Shown here: piece by piece, positions 51,610-59,798 of the stretch
How the letters are laid out: each line of letters starts with the position of its first letter
How positions within the stretch are numbered: position 1 is the stretch's first letter
Program-made: the position numbers and the translations under genes
Origin: CAJFUR01 sp904420575
GTDB taxonomy: Bacteria > Actinomycetota > Coriobacteriia > Coriobacteriales > Eggerthellaceae
DNA length: 64,000 nucleotides
Assembly (NCBI GenBank): GCA_965119745.1
Contig: OZ221973.1
Span: forward strand, 992,001-1,056,000
Reading direction: 5' to 3'
The notes under the pieces: model-generated
Databases searched by the model: none
Seen by the model: the letters and a program-made list of their open reading frames with translations, nothing else
What the model was told of the DNA's origin: nothing

Positions 51610-52461
51610 ATGTATAAGAAGCCAAAAATCGGGATGAAGGACATGTGCAAGTTCTTGGGCATCTCCTCCGCCACGGTTCGCTTGTACGAGCGCTATCTGA
51701 GGGAACGACGCTATGCCGTGGCCGATTCCGGACACCGCGTGTTCACGGGTTCCAGCGCCATGCAGCTTTACGACCTTCGCTTCATGTCGAAAAGCGGGAT
51801 GAGCATCCAAAACGCCGCCCAGGCATGCCAAAGCGCCAGCCTGTCCGAAAGGGTGGCGGCCTACGTCGACGGCGAGCGGGAACTCGCCCTGCGCGTGGAA
51901 TACCTGAAAGCCGCCCTGATGGAAGTGGATCGGGTCAAGGGGATCCTGCGGGCGCTGGATTCGAACGGCGCCGAATTCTCGCTGATGAACGTCCCCGGCT
52001 TCTGGTATCTCGAATGCGAGCGGGCGGGGAAGTTCTTGTCCGATCCGGGCGAGGTCGAGCTGATCAACGAATGGACGTCCATGGTTCCCGCCGTGTACTA
52101 CATCAACCGCGACGTCATGGAGCGGCCCGACAGGTCGTCCTGGAGCTACCGCATGGGATTCGGCATAGCGGAAGAACATGCCCATCTGGTGACGACGAAC
52201 CACGAGGCCGTGAGGTACATTCCCGCCCAAAGATGCGTCGCCGGCGTGGTGGTTGACGAGAACAGCGAGTCGTTGACCAGCACCGATTACCAGTACTCCA
52301 GCAAGGTTCTGGGGCAAGGGCTCGACTATATCGAAAGCCAGCATCTCCAGCTTGCGGGCCAGGGATTCTGCAGGCTGTTGGCCAGCATGCTGACGGTGCG
52401 CGACTCGGTCGGCAACACCGTGACGGGCGACGTCTGGTACGGGATGTTCCCCGTCGTCTGA
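51610..52461 (+). CDS. MerR-type regulator with effector domain
   Basis: 283 residues. The N-terminal MerR-like HTH (IGMKDMCKFLGISSATVRLYERYLRERRYAVADSGHRVFTGSSAMQLYDLRFMSKSGMSIQNAAQAC) is followed by a coiled helix (about 85-125) and a larger C-terminal domain (about 130-283) resembling GyrI-like effector-binding domains. The start at 51610 (MYKKPKIGMK) follows ATCGGGGGC. It lies between the NfnAB pair and the aldehyde oxidoreductase operon and may control either. Confidence 0.8.
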   Translation: MYKKPKIGMKDMCKFLGISSATVRLYERYLRERRYAVADSGHRVFTGSSAMQLYDLRFMSKSGMSIQNAAQACQSASLSERVAAYVDGERELALRVEYLKAALMEVDRVKGILRALDSNGAEFSLMNVPGFWYLECERAGKFLSDPGEVELINEWTSMVPAVYYINRDVMERPDRSSWSYRMGFGIAEEHAHLVTTNHEAVRYIPAQRCVAGVVVDENSESLTSTDYQYSSKVLGQGLDYIESQHLQLAGQGFCRLLASMLTVRDSVGNTVTGDVWYGMFPVV

Positions 52462-53027
52462 CGCCTTCCCGTACGTGCGCTTCCTCTTGCCGCCGGACTG
52501 AAGGCGGGTGTGCCCGTCCTTCCCTTTTCCGGGTTTTCGCCTACGTACGGTTCGTGCGGACGAGCCGTTCGGTCGCAGCCGCTTGCCGGGGAATCCCTGC
52601 CGCCCATTCCGAAATCATAACGCTGTTACGGTTTCTGGTCTTTTGCCCTTGCTGCAATGCGCAGGCAATCCAGGGGGCACCTGCGGAAAAAGGCGGACCC
52701 ACTTCGCGTGCCACACCTTTGATCAGGGGATTCACCTGCCTCCACGACCGTCTTCTGGGTTCATGCGTCTTTCGTGGACAAGCCCGAATGGCGACTTCTG
52801 CTCTTGATTCCGTATCTGGTTTGCGCCCTAGACTGCTTGCTGTACAGAGGCGAGTCTGCGGCGAAAGGCCCAAGAAAGCCAAGTATGCGAGGAAAGGAGG
52901 CGTGTTGCCCGAGCCGGTAAAAAGCCGGCTTCGGCGTCCGCCGCGACGCTTTGACGAGGCGCGCGCGGCCAAACGGATTCGCCTGGGATGGTCGGCAATG
53001 CTGGCAAGGCCCGCAAGAGGAGGAGTA
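52462..53027. other. gene-free stretch upstream of the aldehyde oxidoreductase operon
   Basis: About 565 bases. A weak CGCCTT/AAGGCG pair follows the MerR gene. The rest has less regular composition than coding DNA and no family-like frame. It probably holds the promoter of the downstream operon, but no convincing -35/-10 pair was found. Confidence 0.4.
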
Positions 53028-53717
53028 ATGACGGACGCATCAACGTGCTATCAGCTCTCGCAAGGCTATCTACTGATCGACACCAAGAAATGTTCGGGCT
53101 GCATGAGCTGCATGATGGCCTGCACCTTGGCCCATGAAGGAAGGGTCGACCTCACGCATGCGCGGATACAGATCAAGAAGCATGTATTCGGCACGTACCC
53201 CGACGACGACATCGAACAATACGTGTGCAAGCAGTGCGCCGACGCGCCCTGCGTGGCGGCCTGCCCCACCGAGGCTTTGGTCGTCGATCCTGAAACGGGC
53301 GTGCGCGCGATCGACGAGCAGAAATGCATTGGCTGCAAGCTGTGCATGAAGGCCTGCAAGTACGAACCTTCGCGCATCGTATACGACTTCGACCGGCGCA
53401 TCGCCTTGAAGTGCGATCTGTGCACGAACACGCCGTACTGGGACGAAAAGGGCGGCGTGCGGGGAAAGCAGGCGTGCATCGACGTGTGCTCTCTCCAGGC
53501 GATCGCGTTCTCGCGGGATTTGCCGGAAACCGAAGAGGCCTACGAGGTGAACCTTCGCACGAGCCTGCATTACGCTCGGGCGCTCTTCCCCGTCGACGAT
53601 GCCGGCATGCAGCCTCCCTGCGACGCGCTCGAAGAGGCGGGCTTGCGCCCCGTCGGCAAGGTGGCCGGCGTGTATGACCAAGCCGTCGAGACAGACGTTA
53701 CCGCAGGAAAGGAGTAG
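53028..53717 (+). CDS. ferredoxin-like Fe-S electron transfer protein of the AOR operon
   Basis: 229 residues with four Cys groups: CSGCMSCMMAC, CKQCADAPCVAAC, CIGCKLCMKAC and CDLC...ACIDVC. The layout is that of DmsB/HycB-type proteins with up to four [4Fe-4S] clusters. It starts after GAGGAGGAG. Its stop is five bases before the aldehyde oxidoreductase gene, so it is the likely electron acceptor of that enzyme, as in AOR-type enzymes with dedicated Fe-S partners. Confidence 0.9.
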   Translation: MTDASTCYQLSQGYLLIDTKKCSGCMSCMMACTLAHEGRVDLTHARIQIKKHVFGTYPDDDIEQYVCKQCADAPCVAACPTEALVVDPETGVRAIDEQKCIGCKLCMKACKYEPSRIVYDFDRRIALKCDLCTNTPYWDEKGGVRGKQACIDVCSLQAIAFSRDLPETEEAYEVNLRTSLHYARALFPVDDAGMQPPCDALEEAGLRPVGKVAGVYDQAVETDVTAGKE

Positions 53718-53722
53718 GGGCC

Positions 53723-55843
53723 ATGACTACCAAGGGATTTGTGGGAAAAATCGCGCATGTTGATCTGACAACCCGCGAAGTCACGGTCATCGACACCGAC
53801 CGCTATGCGGAATGGCTGGGCGGCCATGGTCTGGCAAGCGCCTTGTTTTGGGACCACATCGAAGACATGACGGTGGGGCCGTTCGACCCGAAGAATCTCG
53901 TCGTGATCGCAGCGAACCCCTTTTCGGGCACGCTTGTTCCCACCGCAGGAGCGCGCGTGGAGATCACCGGCATTGGCGCCTTCGCCGACAAGGAGTGGTA
54001 CACCCGGTCGAGCATGGGGGGCCGCATAGCAGGCGGCATGAAGCGCGCCGGCTACGACGCCTTCATGATCACCGGCGCTTCCGATGAGCCGGTGTGGATC
54101 AACGTCGTCGACGGCAGGATAACGTTCGAGGACGCCACGGATCTGTGGGGCAAAGAGATGGACGGCTGGGACACGCAGAAGCTCATCATGGACCGCCTCA
54201 CGGGAGGCGCGAAGGACGGCGAGTGGTACACGGTCCCCGGCTCTCAGAAGCAGACCATGGTCAGGCCTGCCGTGATGTGCATACCTCCCATCTGCGAAAG
54301 GCTGGGGCGCATTGGCGGCATCATGCACGATGCGGACCATATTGCCGCCCAAACCGGGTTCGGGGCCGTCTGGGGTTCCAAGAAGCTCAAGGCACTCAGC
54401 TTCACCGGCACGCAGACCTTCGAAATCGCCGACCCCAACAGGCTGCTGGCACTTCGTCGGGAAATCTACGAGAAGAGGGACTACAAGATAGACAATCCGT
54501 CCGACGTGCCGTACGATCCCTATGTCGAATACCACCAATACAACATCCCCGGACAGGGCAACGTCATGGAAGCCCTCGACTATCTGCCGCACCGGCCGGA
54601 AGCCTGCGAGGGCTGCCCGACGGCCTGCCGCTCCATCTTCCCTGACTCGCTGGGCAACGAATCGTTCTGCGTCGTTATGGCCTGGGGCAAAGGCGACGAG
54701 GACACGGCCGAGACCGGCCGCAAGAACGCAGACATCATCAACCGGCAGGGCATCAACGCCTGGGAGGTATGGACTCCGTCCTACGTGTATTCGCTGTACA
54801 AGCGCGGTCTTGCAGGGCCGGGCAAGAAGGTCGACACGCTCGACCTCGACTTCACGAAAGTGGGCACGTTCGAATTCAACAAGCGTCTGGTGGAGATGAT
54901 GGTCAGGCGCGAGGGTCTGGGCGACCAGCTGTGCGACGGATGCGCCCGCGCCGCGCGCGCCTGGGGAACCTGGGACGAAGACTCGCTCACCGGCGAGCTG
55001 CTGCATCCCCAATGGGGCTATGGCGAACACTACAGCCCCCAGGTCGAGACCGACTGGAGCTTCGGCAGCATCTTCGGCGAACGCGACATCAACGAGCACA
55101 GCTTCAACCATTGGATCTACTGGATGCCGGTGGCTACCATAAAGTTGCTGGGCATTCCGCCTTTGCTGACGGCGAAGGAGCTGGTGGAGACCATCTCGCG
55201 TACCGCGAACGGTCTCGATCCGCGCTGCTGGGACTACAGCGAGGAGAACTGCTTCAGCGATTACCGCCGCGAGTGCGTCTACTACTACCGCCACTGGACG
55301 CGTGTTTGGGAGCAGTCCCTGACGTTCTGCGATTGGAGCTGGGCAGGCGAGCGCATCAACATGAACGACCCTTACCACGACTACTTCATCGACCTCGACG
55401 ACTACGGCTGCCAGCTGTACACCGCCGTGACCGGACGGCCGCTCACACAGGCGCAGTCGTACGAAATAGGACGGCGCATCTGGAATCTTGACAAGGCCAT
55501 CTGGACCATGCAGGGACGCCATCGCGACGACGAGGTGTTCGCCGAGTACGTGTACCAGCGCCCGAATCCCGAAGACGGCCTGTATCCCATGCTGGTCGAC
55601 GGCGAATGGGTCTATGCGTCCGGCAAGGGCCGCGTGCTCGACCGCGAGGGCTTCGAGGCGTTCAAGGGCCGCTACTACGAACGCGAAGGATGGGATCCCG
55701 AGACCGGTTGGCCGACCCGTGCGACGTTGGAGGACCTGAACTTGGGCCCTGTTGCCGACGTACTCGAGAAGGCCGGAAAGCTGGGCGACGACCACGGCAG
55801 GCCGCTCCCTGAAAAGGCCGCATGGCAGCTTCCCCAGGGCTGA
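53723..55843 (+). CDS. aldehyde ferredoxin oxidoreductase family tungsten/molybdenum enzyme
   Basis: 706 residues. The N-terminal AOR domain begins GFVGKIAHVDLTTREVTVID...YAEWLGGHGLASALFWDHI, and SSMGGRIAGGMKRAGYDAFMITG follows. The [4Fe-4S] ligands are C295, C298 and C302 (CEGCPTAC) with C536 (LTFCDWSW) at the fourth position. It binds a bis-pyranopterin W or Mo cofactor and oxidises aldehydes, or reduces acids, using a ferredoxin-like partner. It is larger than Pyrococcus AOR (about 605) and in the range of the WOR5/BamB-like branches, so the substrate may not be a simple aldehyde. Confidence 0.93.
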   Translation: MTTKGFVGKIAHVDLTTREVTVIDTDRYAEWLGGHGLASALFWDHIEDMTVGPFDPKNLVVIAANPFSGTLVPTAGARVEITGIGAFADKEWYTRSSMGGRIAGGMKRAGYDAFMITGASDEPVWINVVDGRITFEDATDLWGKEMDGWDTQKLIMDRLTGGAKDGEWYTVPGSQKQTMVRPAVMCIPPICERLGRIGGIMHDADHIAAQTGFGAVWGSKKLKALSFTGTQTFEIADPNRLLALRREIYEKRDYKIDNPSDVPYDPYVEYHQYNIPGQGNVMEALDYLPHRPEACEGCPTACRSIFPDSLGNESFCVVMAWGKGDEDTAETGRKNADIINRQGINAWEVWTPSYVYSLYKRGLAGPGKKVDTLDLDFTKVGTFEFNKRLVEMMVRREGLGDQLCDGCARAARAWGTWDEDSLTGELLHPQWGYGEHYSPQVETDWSFGSIFGERDINEHSFNHWIYWMPVATIKLLGIPPLLTAKELVETISRTANGLDPRCWDYSEENCFSDYRRECVYYYRHWTRVWEQSLTFCDWSWAGERINMNDPYHDYFIDLDDYGCQLYTAVTGRPLTQAQSYEIGRRIWNLDKAIWTMQGRHRDDEVFAEYVYQRPNPEDGLYPMLVDGEWVYASGKGRVLDREGFEAFKGRYYEREGWDPETGWPTRATLEDLNLGPVADVLEKAGKLGDDHGRPLPEKAAWQLPQG

Positions 55844-55875
55844 CGGCACGACGGAGCGGAAAGGAGGAGACGACG

Positions 55876-56304
55876 ATGAGCGATCGGGCCTCGCATTCCG
55901 AAGAAGACCGGCAGGCCGGGCTGGGGGGCATATTCGTGGAATACCCCACACGGGAAGAGGTGGACCATTGCATCCGGGACCTCCCCTTCGAACAGCGCCT
56001 CACGGTTCTGTCCCAGGGCTTTCACCGCGGTGCCGCTCCGCTGCACTGCTACAACCTCAAAGAGTTCGTGGAGGCCGTGAGCAAGCGCGAGTTCAACAAT
56101 CCGGCCGGCGGCGTGCGGTCGCTCGACTTCGACCTGGTGGTGCCATGGCTGCGCGACGTCATAGGTGACAAGGAGCTTGCCCGTGCCGTGCAGGCCATCG
56201 CAAAGGACGCACGGAACATGGCCGAAGCGGTCGACAGGACGAGGCTGACGGTGTTCGTCCGCGTCAACCAGTACAACGAAGTGCTGAAAGACGTGGCCGA
56301 ATAG
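55876..56304 (+). CDS. unknown 142-residue protein of the AOR operon
   Basis: No family was recognised. The protein is soluble and mixed alpha/beta by inspection: IFVEYPTREEVDHCIRDLPFEQRLTVLSQGFHRG, a middle part with HCYNLKEFVEAVSKREFNNPAGG, and a C-terminal helical part (LVVPWLRDVIGDKELARAVQAIAKDARNMAEAVDRTRLTVFVRVNQYNEVLKDV). The start follows AAAGGAGGAG, and it lies between the AOR and cysteine desulfurase genes. A role in cofactor insertion or as a small subunit is possible but only inferred from position. Confidence 0.75.
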   Translation: MSDRASHSEEDRQAGLGGIFVEYPTREEVDHCIRDLPFEQRLTVLSQGFHRGAAPLHCYNLKEFVEAVSKREFNNPAGGVRSLDFDLVVPWLRDVIGDKELARAVQAIAKDARNMAEAVDRTRLTVFVRVNQYNEVLKDVAE

Positions 56305-56326
56305 AAACGTGGGGAGGCGAAACGGG

Positions 56327-57565
56327 ATGCTCGACATAAAGGAAGACTTTCCGCTGCTTGCGAACTACAACAGCGAAGGCACGTTGATCTACGTCGACAA
56401 CGCCGCAACGACGCAGAAGCCGCAATGCGTGCTGGACGCCCTTATGGAATGGTATTCCGCCCGCAACGCCAACCCTCACCGTGGCTCCTACAAGCTGGGA
56501 TCCTACGCAACCGAGCTGTACGAAATGAGCAGGGCGGCCGTGGCCGAACACATCAATGCCGACAAGGACGAGGTGGTGTTCTGCCGGAACGCCACCGAAG
56601 CCCTGAACCTGGTGGCTTCCAGCTTCGCGGCGTCCGTGTTGGAAGAAGGCGACGAGATCGTCCTGCCCATTTCCGAGCATCACAGCAACCTGGTTCCCTG
56701 GCAGGAGCTCGCCCGCAAGAAGAAGTGCGCCTTGAAATACCTGCTCACGGACCGGGCAGGAAGAATACCCGAGGCAGAGTTGGACGAGAAGATAACCTCC
56801 CGGACGAAGATCGTGGCCATTGCCGAGGTGTCGAACGTGCTGGGCACGCGCTTTCCCGTTCGGTCGATCGCGGCACGCGCTCACGAGAGGGGGGCATACG
56901 TCGTCGTGGACTGTGCCCAGAGCCTTCTGCATTACGGCCTGGACGTGCAGGCCTTGGGTGCGGATTTTGCAGCGTTTTCCGCCCACAAGGCGTTCGGGCC
57001 GGACGGCCTGGGAGTCCTGTGGGGAAGGAAGGACCTGCTGCAAGGCATGCCTCCGGCGCTGTTCGGCGGCGAGATGGTCAAAAAGGTATCGTGGGGGAGG
57101 GCGTCGTACGAGGCGCCGCCCCTACGGTTCGAAGCCGGCACGCAGAACGCCTCGGGCGCCTTCGCCTTCATGGTGGCGCTGCGCTATCTGGAGCAGCTGG
57201 GGCAGGATTCCATACGGGAGCACGAAGACGCGCTCATGGCGCGCTTGCTCGAAGGGGTTCGCGGCATAGCGCCGGTTCAGATTTACGGGAATCCGGACAT
57301 GGCGGACGACCGCGCCTCCATCCTCTCGTTCAACTACGTGGGGCAGGGTCCTCTGCTGATAGGCAGGTACCTTGATTCCCGCGGCATCAACATCCGCATC
57401 GGCACGCACTGCGCAGAGCCCCTGATGGCGTATCTGGGCGCAAGCGCGACGTGCCGCATCAGTTTCGCACCGTACAACACGACCGACGAGGTCGACGCGC
57501 TTGTGGAGGCGCTCGAGGAAGCCCCTCGGATGATCGCGCGATCGGTTCTGAAGAAGGGAAAGTAG
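56327..57565 (+). CDS. SufS-like cysteine desulfurase (class V aminotransferase)
   Basis: 412 residues. IYVDNAATTQKPQCVLDALMEWYSARNANPHRGSYKLG opens the PLP fold; the His of ISEHHSNLVPW, the PLP Lys in SAHKAFGPDGLG and the catalytic Cys in GTHCAEPLM match group II (SufS/CsdA) desulfurases. It removes sulfur from cysteine for Fe-S or sulfido-cofactor assembly. No suf scaffold genes are near, so it may serve the adjacent W/Mo enzyme. The start at 56327 is taken as MLDIKEDFPLL; a GTG at 56309 would add six residues. Confidence 0.88.
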   Translation: MLDIKEDFPLLANYNSEGTLIYVDNAATTQKPQCVLDALMEWYSARNANPHRGSYKLGSYATELYEMSRAAVAEHINADKDEVVFCRNATEALNLVASSFAASVLEEGDEIVLPISEHHSNLVPWQELARKKKCALKYLLTDRAGRIPEAELDEKITSRTKIVAIAEVSNVLGTRFPVRSIAARAHERGAYVVVDCAQSLLHYGLDVQALGADFAAFSAHKAFGPDGLGVLWGRKDLLQGMPPALFGGEMVKKVSWGRASYEAPPLRFEAGTQNASGAFAFMVALRYLEQLGQDSIREHEDALMARLLEGVRGIAPVQIYGNPDMADDRASILSFNYVGQGPLLIGRYLDSRGINIRIGTHCAEPLMAYLGASATCRISFAPYNTTDEVDALVEALEEAPRMIARSVLKKGK

Positions 57566-57634
57566 CTGCCGTCGGGTATCCCGGCGGCTTTCGAATGTAA
57601 CAACGTGCCATTTGCGACAGACGGGAGACGGTTC

Positions 57635-58249
57635 ATGGAAAGCACTGACGAGAAGGTCGAGGTCGTTGAGGTCAAAGGGCTGATCCCTCTGGGGAACATC
57701 GGAGGGGGCCTGGGGTTCGGCTATGCCAGCCTGTGCACGGCGTTTGCGGCGAACGCGTTCGGGCTGTGCAACGCGGCAGGGTTCTCCGTTGCCATCGGTG
57801 TGGTGCTCATCGGGTTTTTCATCGTTTATCTGGTCGGCGGATGCTATCACTTGAAGCAGGGAAACACGCTGCTGGGTTCCATCTTCCTGGCCTTCTCAGT
57901 CGCATTCGGCCTGTATGGCGGTGCCGTCAACATCGCCGGCACTGTCTGCGCGGCGCTGGGCATTCCGTGCGACTTCACCATTGCTGCCTTTGCGAACCTG
58001 CTTGCCGGTGGCTACCTGCTGGTGCTGCTGCCTGCCATGAAGGGCTTCACGAAGGTCGATTTCTGCTGCTTCCTCTTCTCGGGCACGGGCGTGGTTTCGT
58101 TCGGCCTGGTGGGCTTGGGGCTGACGGCCTTCAACGTGGTTGCAGGAGCCTCGATGGTCATCGCCGCCGCAACGGCCTACTATGGCAGCGTCGCCACCTG
58201 TTTTGCGTCGGTCGGGAAGGCGCTTCCCATGGGAAAGCCCCTGTTCTGA
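57635..58249 (+). CDS. six-helix membrane protein, GPR1/FUN34/YaaH-like
   Basis: 204 residues, almost all hydrophobic, with about six helices. The entry motif KGLIPLGNIGGGLGFGYASLC resembles the NPAPLGL region of the acetate/succinate channel family, and the pattern GGCYHLKQGNTLLGSIFLAFSVAFGLYGGAVN matches its third helix. If so, it moves small carboxylates, perhaps the product or substrate of the AOR enzyme. The assignment is tentative because the entry motif is altered. Confidence 0.65.
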   Translation: MESTDEKVEVVEVKGLIPLGNIGGGLGFGYASLCTAFAANAFGLCNAAGFSVAIGVVLIGFFIVYLVGGCYHLKQGNTLLGSIFLAFSVAFGLYGGAVNIAGTVCAALGIPCDFTIAAFANLLAGGYLLVLLPAMKGFTKVDFCCFLFSGTGVVSFGLVGLGLTAFNVVAGASMVIAAATAYYGSVATCFASVGKALPMGKPLF

Positions 58250-58373
58250 CGGCGGTTTTGCGCTTTCAGGGCCGAAATGCCCGGCTGCGGCCATGCGCAT
58301 GGGAGCCTGGGCGCGAGTGAACGATGGCCGGTCGGGAGTGCGGACGGACGAGCACAAATCAATTTGAATCCGT

Positions 58374-58406
58374 GCTGGATGCCCCTTTGGGGCATCCAGC
58401 CTTTTC
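58374..58406 (+). terminator. rho-independent terminator after the AOR operon
   Basis: GCTGGATGCCCC, loop TTT, GGGGCATCCAGC: a perfect 12-base stem followed by CTTTTCC. It lies about 125 bases after the transporter stop. Confidence 0.8.
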
Positions 58407-58564
58407 CGTCTCGCCGCACTCGCCCGTCTTTCCCCCGTCACCGACCTTGCGTTCTTCGTGTTGGTGTGGCGGGAAAGCCCCCTTTGTCTTCCTAACAGCG
58501 GGGGCGGGGAAGCTTCCGTCTTGCTGTTGCTGGAAAACCGTTCGGCGGAACTTTCTGCATTTAT

Positions 58565-58609
58565 ATGTTGACAACATGCATGTGGAGGGTTTATATATGT
58601 TTTCGACAT
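58565..58609 (+). promoter_or_regulatory. PadR promoter with two ATGT-N5-ACAT operators
   Basis: TTGACA (58568-58573), 18-base spacer, TATATA (58592-58597) is a near-perfect sigma70 promoter. ATGT-TGACA-ACAT (58565-58577) covers the -35, and ATGT-TTTCG-ACAT (58597-58609) covers the end of the -10 and the start site. The centres are 32 bases apart, three helical turns. ATGT...ACAT is the known PadR-family operator core. Confidence 0.78.
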
Positions 58610-58655
58610 ATAAGCAAGGCACGTTCCGAACGTCGGAGCGTGCGGGGAAGGGGCG

Positions 58656-59075
58656 GTGCCTATGCCCAGAGGCGATTGCGAAGGCGTTGGCGGCACGACG
58701 CGGCAGCCCTGTTGCCGTCGCCGGGGCGGAGGCGGCGGCGCGCTGGTCGAGCCGGCGGCGCTGGCGGCGTTGCTTTCGGCGGGCGGCTACGGCTACGACC
58801 TGCGGCGCACCATCATGGAGCGCACCGATGGCGAAGTGGATGTCGACGTGGGCGGCCTGTACCGGTCGCTGCGGCGGCTCGAGGAAGAGGGTGCGGTCGT
58901 CTCGCGTTGGTGCGACGACGAAACGGGACCGCGCCGCCGCGAGTACCAGGTGACCGAGCAGGGCATCGAACTGGCCGAGCAATGGCTGGACGCCTTGCGG
59001 CAACGGCAACACCTCGACGAGCTGCTCGTGGGCTTGCTGGAAGGCGGCCTGCACGACATGGGTCGCGAGGGCTGA
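58656..59075 (+). CDS. PadR family transcription regulator
   Basis: 139 residues. A Gly/Arg-rich N-terminus of about 28 residues precedes the PadR winged helix: LAALLSAGGYGYDLRRTIMERTDGEVDVDVGGLYRSLRRLEEEGAVVSRWCDDETGPRRREYQVTEQG, then a dimerisation helix. The double operator upstream implies autoregulation. No transporter gene is adjacent; the NifX-like gene follows by 150 bases. The start could lie further in, since the N-terminal 25 residues are not family-like. Confidence 0.85.
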   Translation: MPMPRGDCEGVGGTTRQPCCRRRGGGGGALVEPAALAALLSAGGYGYDLRRTIMERTDGEVDVDVGGLYRSLRRLEEEGAVVSRWCDDETGPRRREYQVTEQGIELAEQWLDALRQRQHLDELLVGLLEGGLHDMGREG

Positions 59076-59119
59076 GGCGGCCGGCCATCCAACTGCTTAG
59101 CCGGCTGGCTCGGGGCAAC

Positions 59120-59135
59120 TGTTTCACGTGAAAAG
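59120..59135. promoter_or_regulatory. parS-like palindrome
   Basis: TGTTTCACGTGAAAAG matches the ParB-binding parS consensus TGTTTCACGTGAAACA at 14 of 16 positions and contains the perfect palindrome TTTCACGTGAAA. It lies in the gap between the PadR gene and the NifX-like gene. Confidence 0.5.
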
Positions 59136-59226
59136 CAGGAGGCGCGCTTTCTGTGAACCCACAGAGGGCCCGACGACCTCCTGGAAACGGATCGGGGCCA
59201 GGGAGCCCCGAAGAAAGAAGGACAAG

Positions 59227-59601
59227 ATGAGCGAGACGTTGAAATTGGCCGTGCCCACCATGGGCAAGGCGGGGCTTGACAGCGAGCGCAGCGGCCACTT
59301 CGGCCACTGCGACTGCTTCACCATCGTGGACATCGAGGACGGCGAGATCAAGCAGGTGTCCGAGCTGGCGAATCCGCCGCACGAAGAAGGCGGCTGCCTG
59401 CGCCCGGTGGGGCTGCTGTCCGACGCCGGCGTGCAGGGCATCGTGGCGGCTGGCATGGGCATGCGTCCGATGATGGGTTTCCAAGAGGCGGGCATCGCCG
59501 TGTATTTCGACAACCAGACGCCGAACGTGGGAGACGTGGCGAAGATGGTCGCCGCCGGTCAGGTTCCCACCATGGGGCCGGAGAACGCCTGCCATCACTA
59601 A
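59227..59601 (+). CDS. NifX/NifB-domain protein (dinitrogenase iron-molybdenum cofactor family)
   Basis: 124 residues: LKLAVPTMGKAGLDSERSGHFGHCDCFTIVDIEDGEIKQVSELANPPHEEGGCLRPVGLLSDAGVQGIVAAGMGMRPMMGFQEAGIAVYFD. The SGHFGHC and AAGMGMRP segments are typical of the Nitro_FeMo-Co domain. There are no nitrogenase genes here; such stand-alone proteins occur widely in anaerobes and may bind metal-sulfur clusters. It ends in a CHH tail. The start follows AGAAGGAC. Confidence 0.9.
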   Translation: MSETLKLAVPTMGKAGLDSERSGHFGHCDCFTIVDIEDGEIKQVSELANPPHEEGGCLRPVGLLSDAGVQGIVAAGMGMRPMMGFQEAGIAVYFDNQTPNVGDVAKMVAAGQVPTMGPENACHH

Positions 59602-59759
59602 GGGGTCGAGTGTTTGCTTGGGACACGGCCCAAGCTCGAAGAGCACGTGAGGAACCGAGGTCTGTTGTGGCGCGCGCCGTTTGGCGCGCGCCACGTCGTT
59701 TGTGCAAAGAATGCCTCGGGAGCCGCTTCGCCGGAGCCAAACGCCCTTTGCTCGCGGGG

Positions 59760-59774
59760 CTTGTGCTATGCTGC
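59760..59774 (+). promoter_or_regulatory. extended -10 promoter, same 15-mer as at 41599
   Basis: CTTGTGCTATGCTGC with TG-C-TATGCT (-10 at 59767-59772). It is placed to start transcription about 20 bases before the GTG at 59799. Confidence 0.5.
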
Positions 59775-59798
59775 TTGCGTAACATGAAAGGGGTTTAC

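Noticed and set aside
59227..59601. Sign of a nitrogen fixation locus
   Set aside because: Only a stand-alone NifX/NifB-type domain; no nifH, nifD or nifK nearby.
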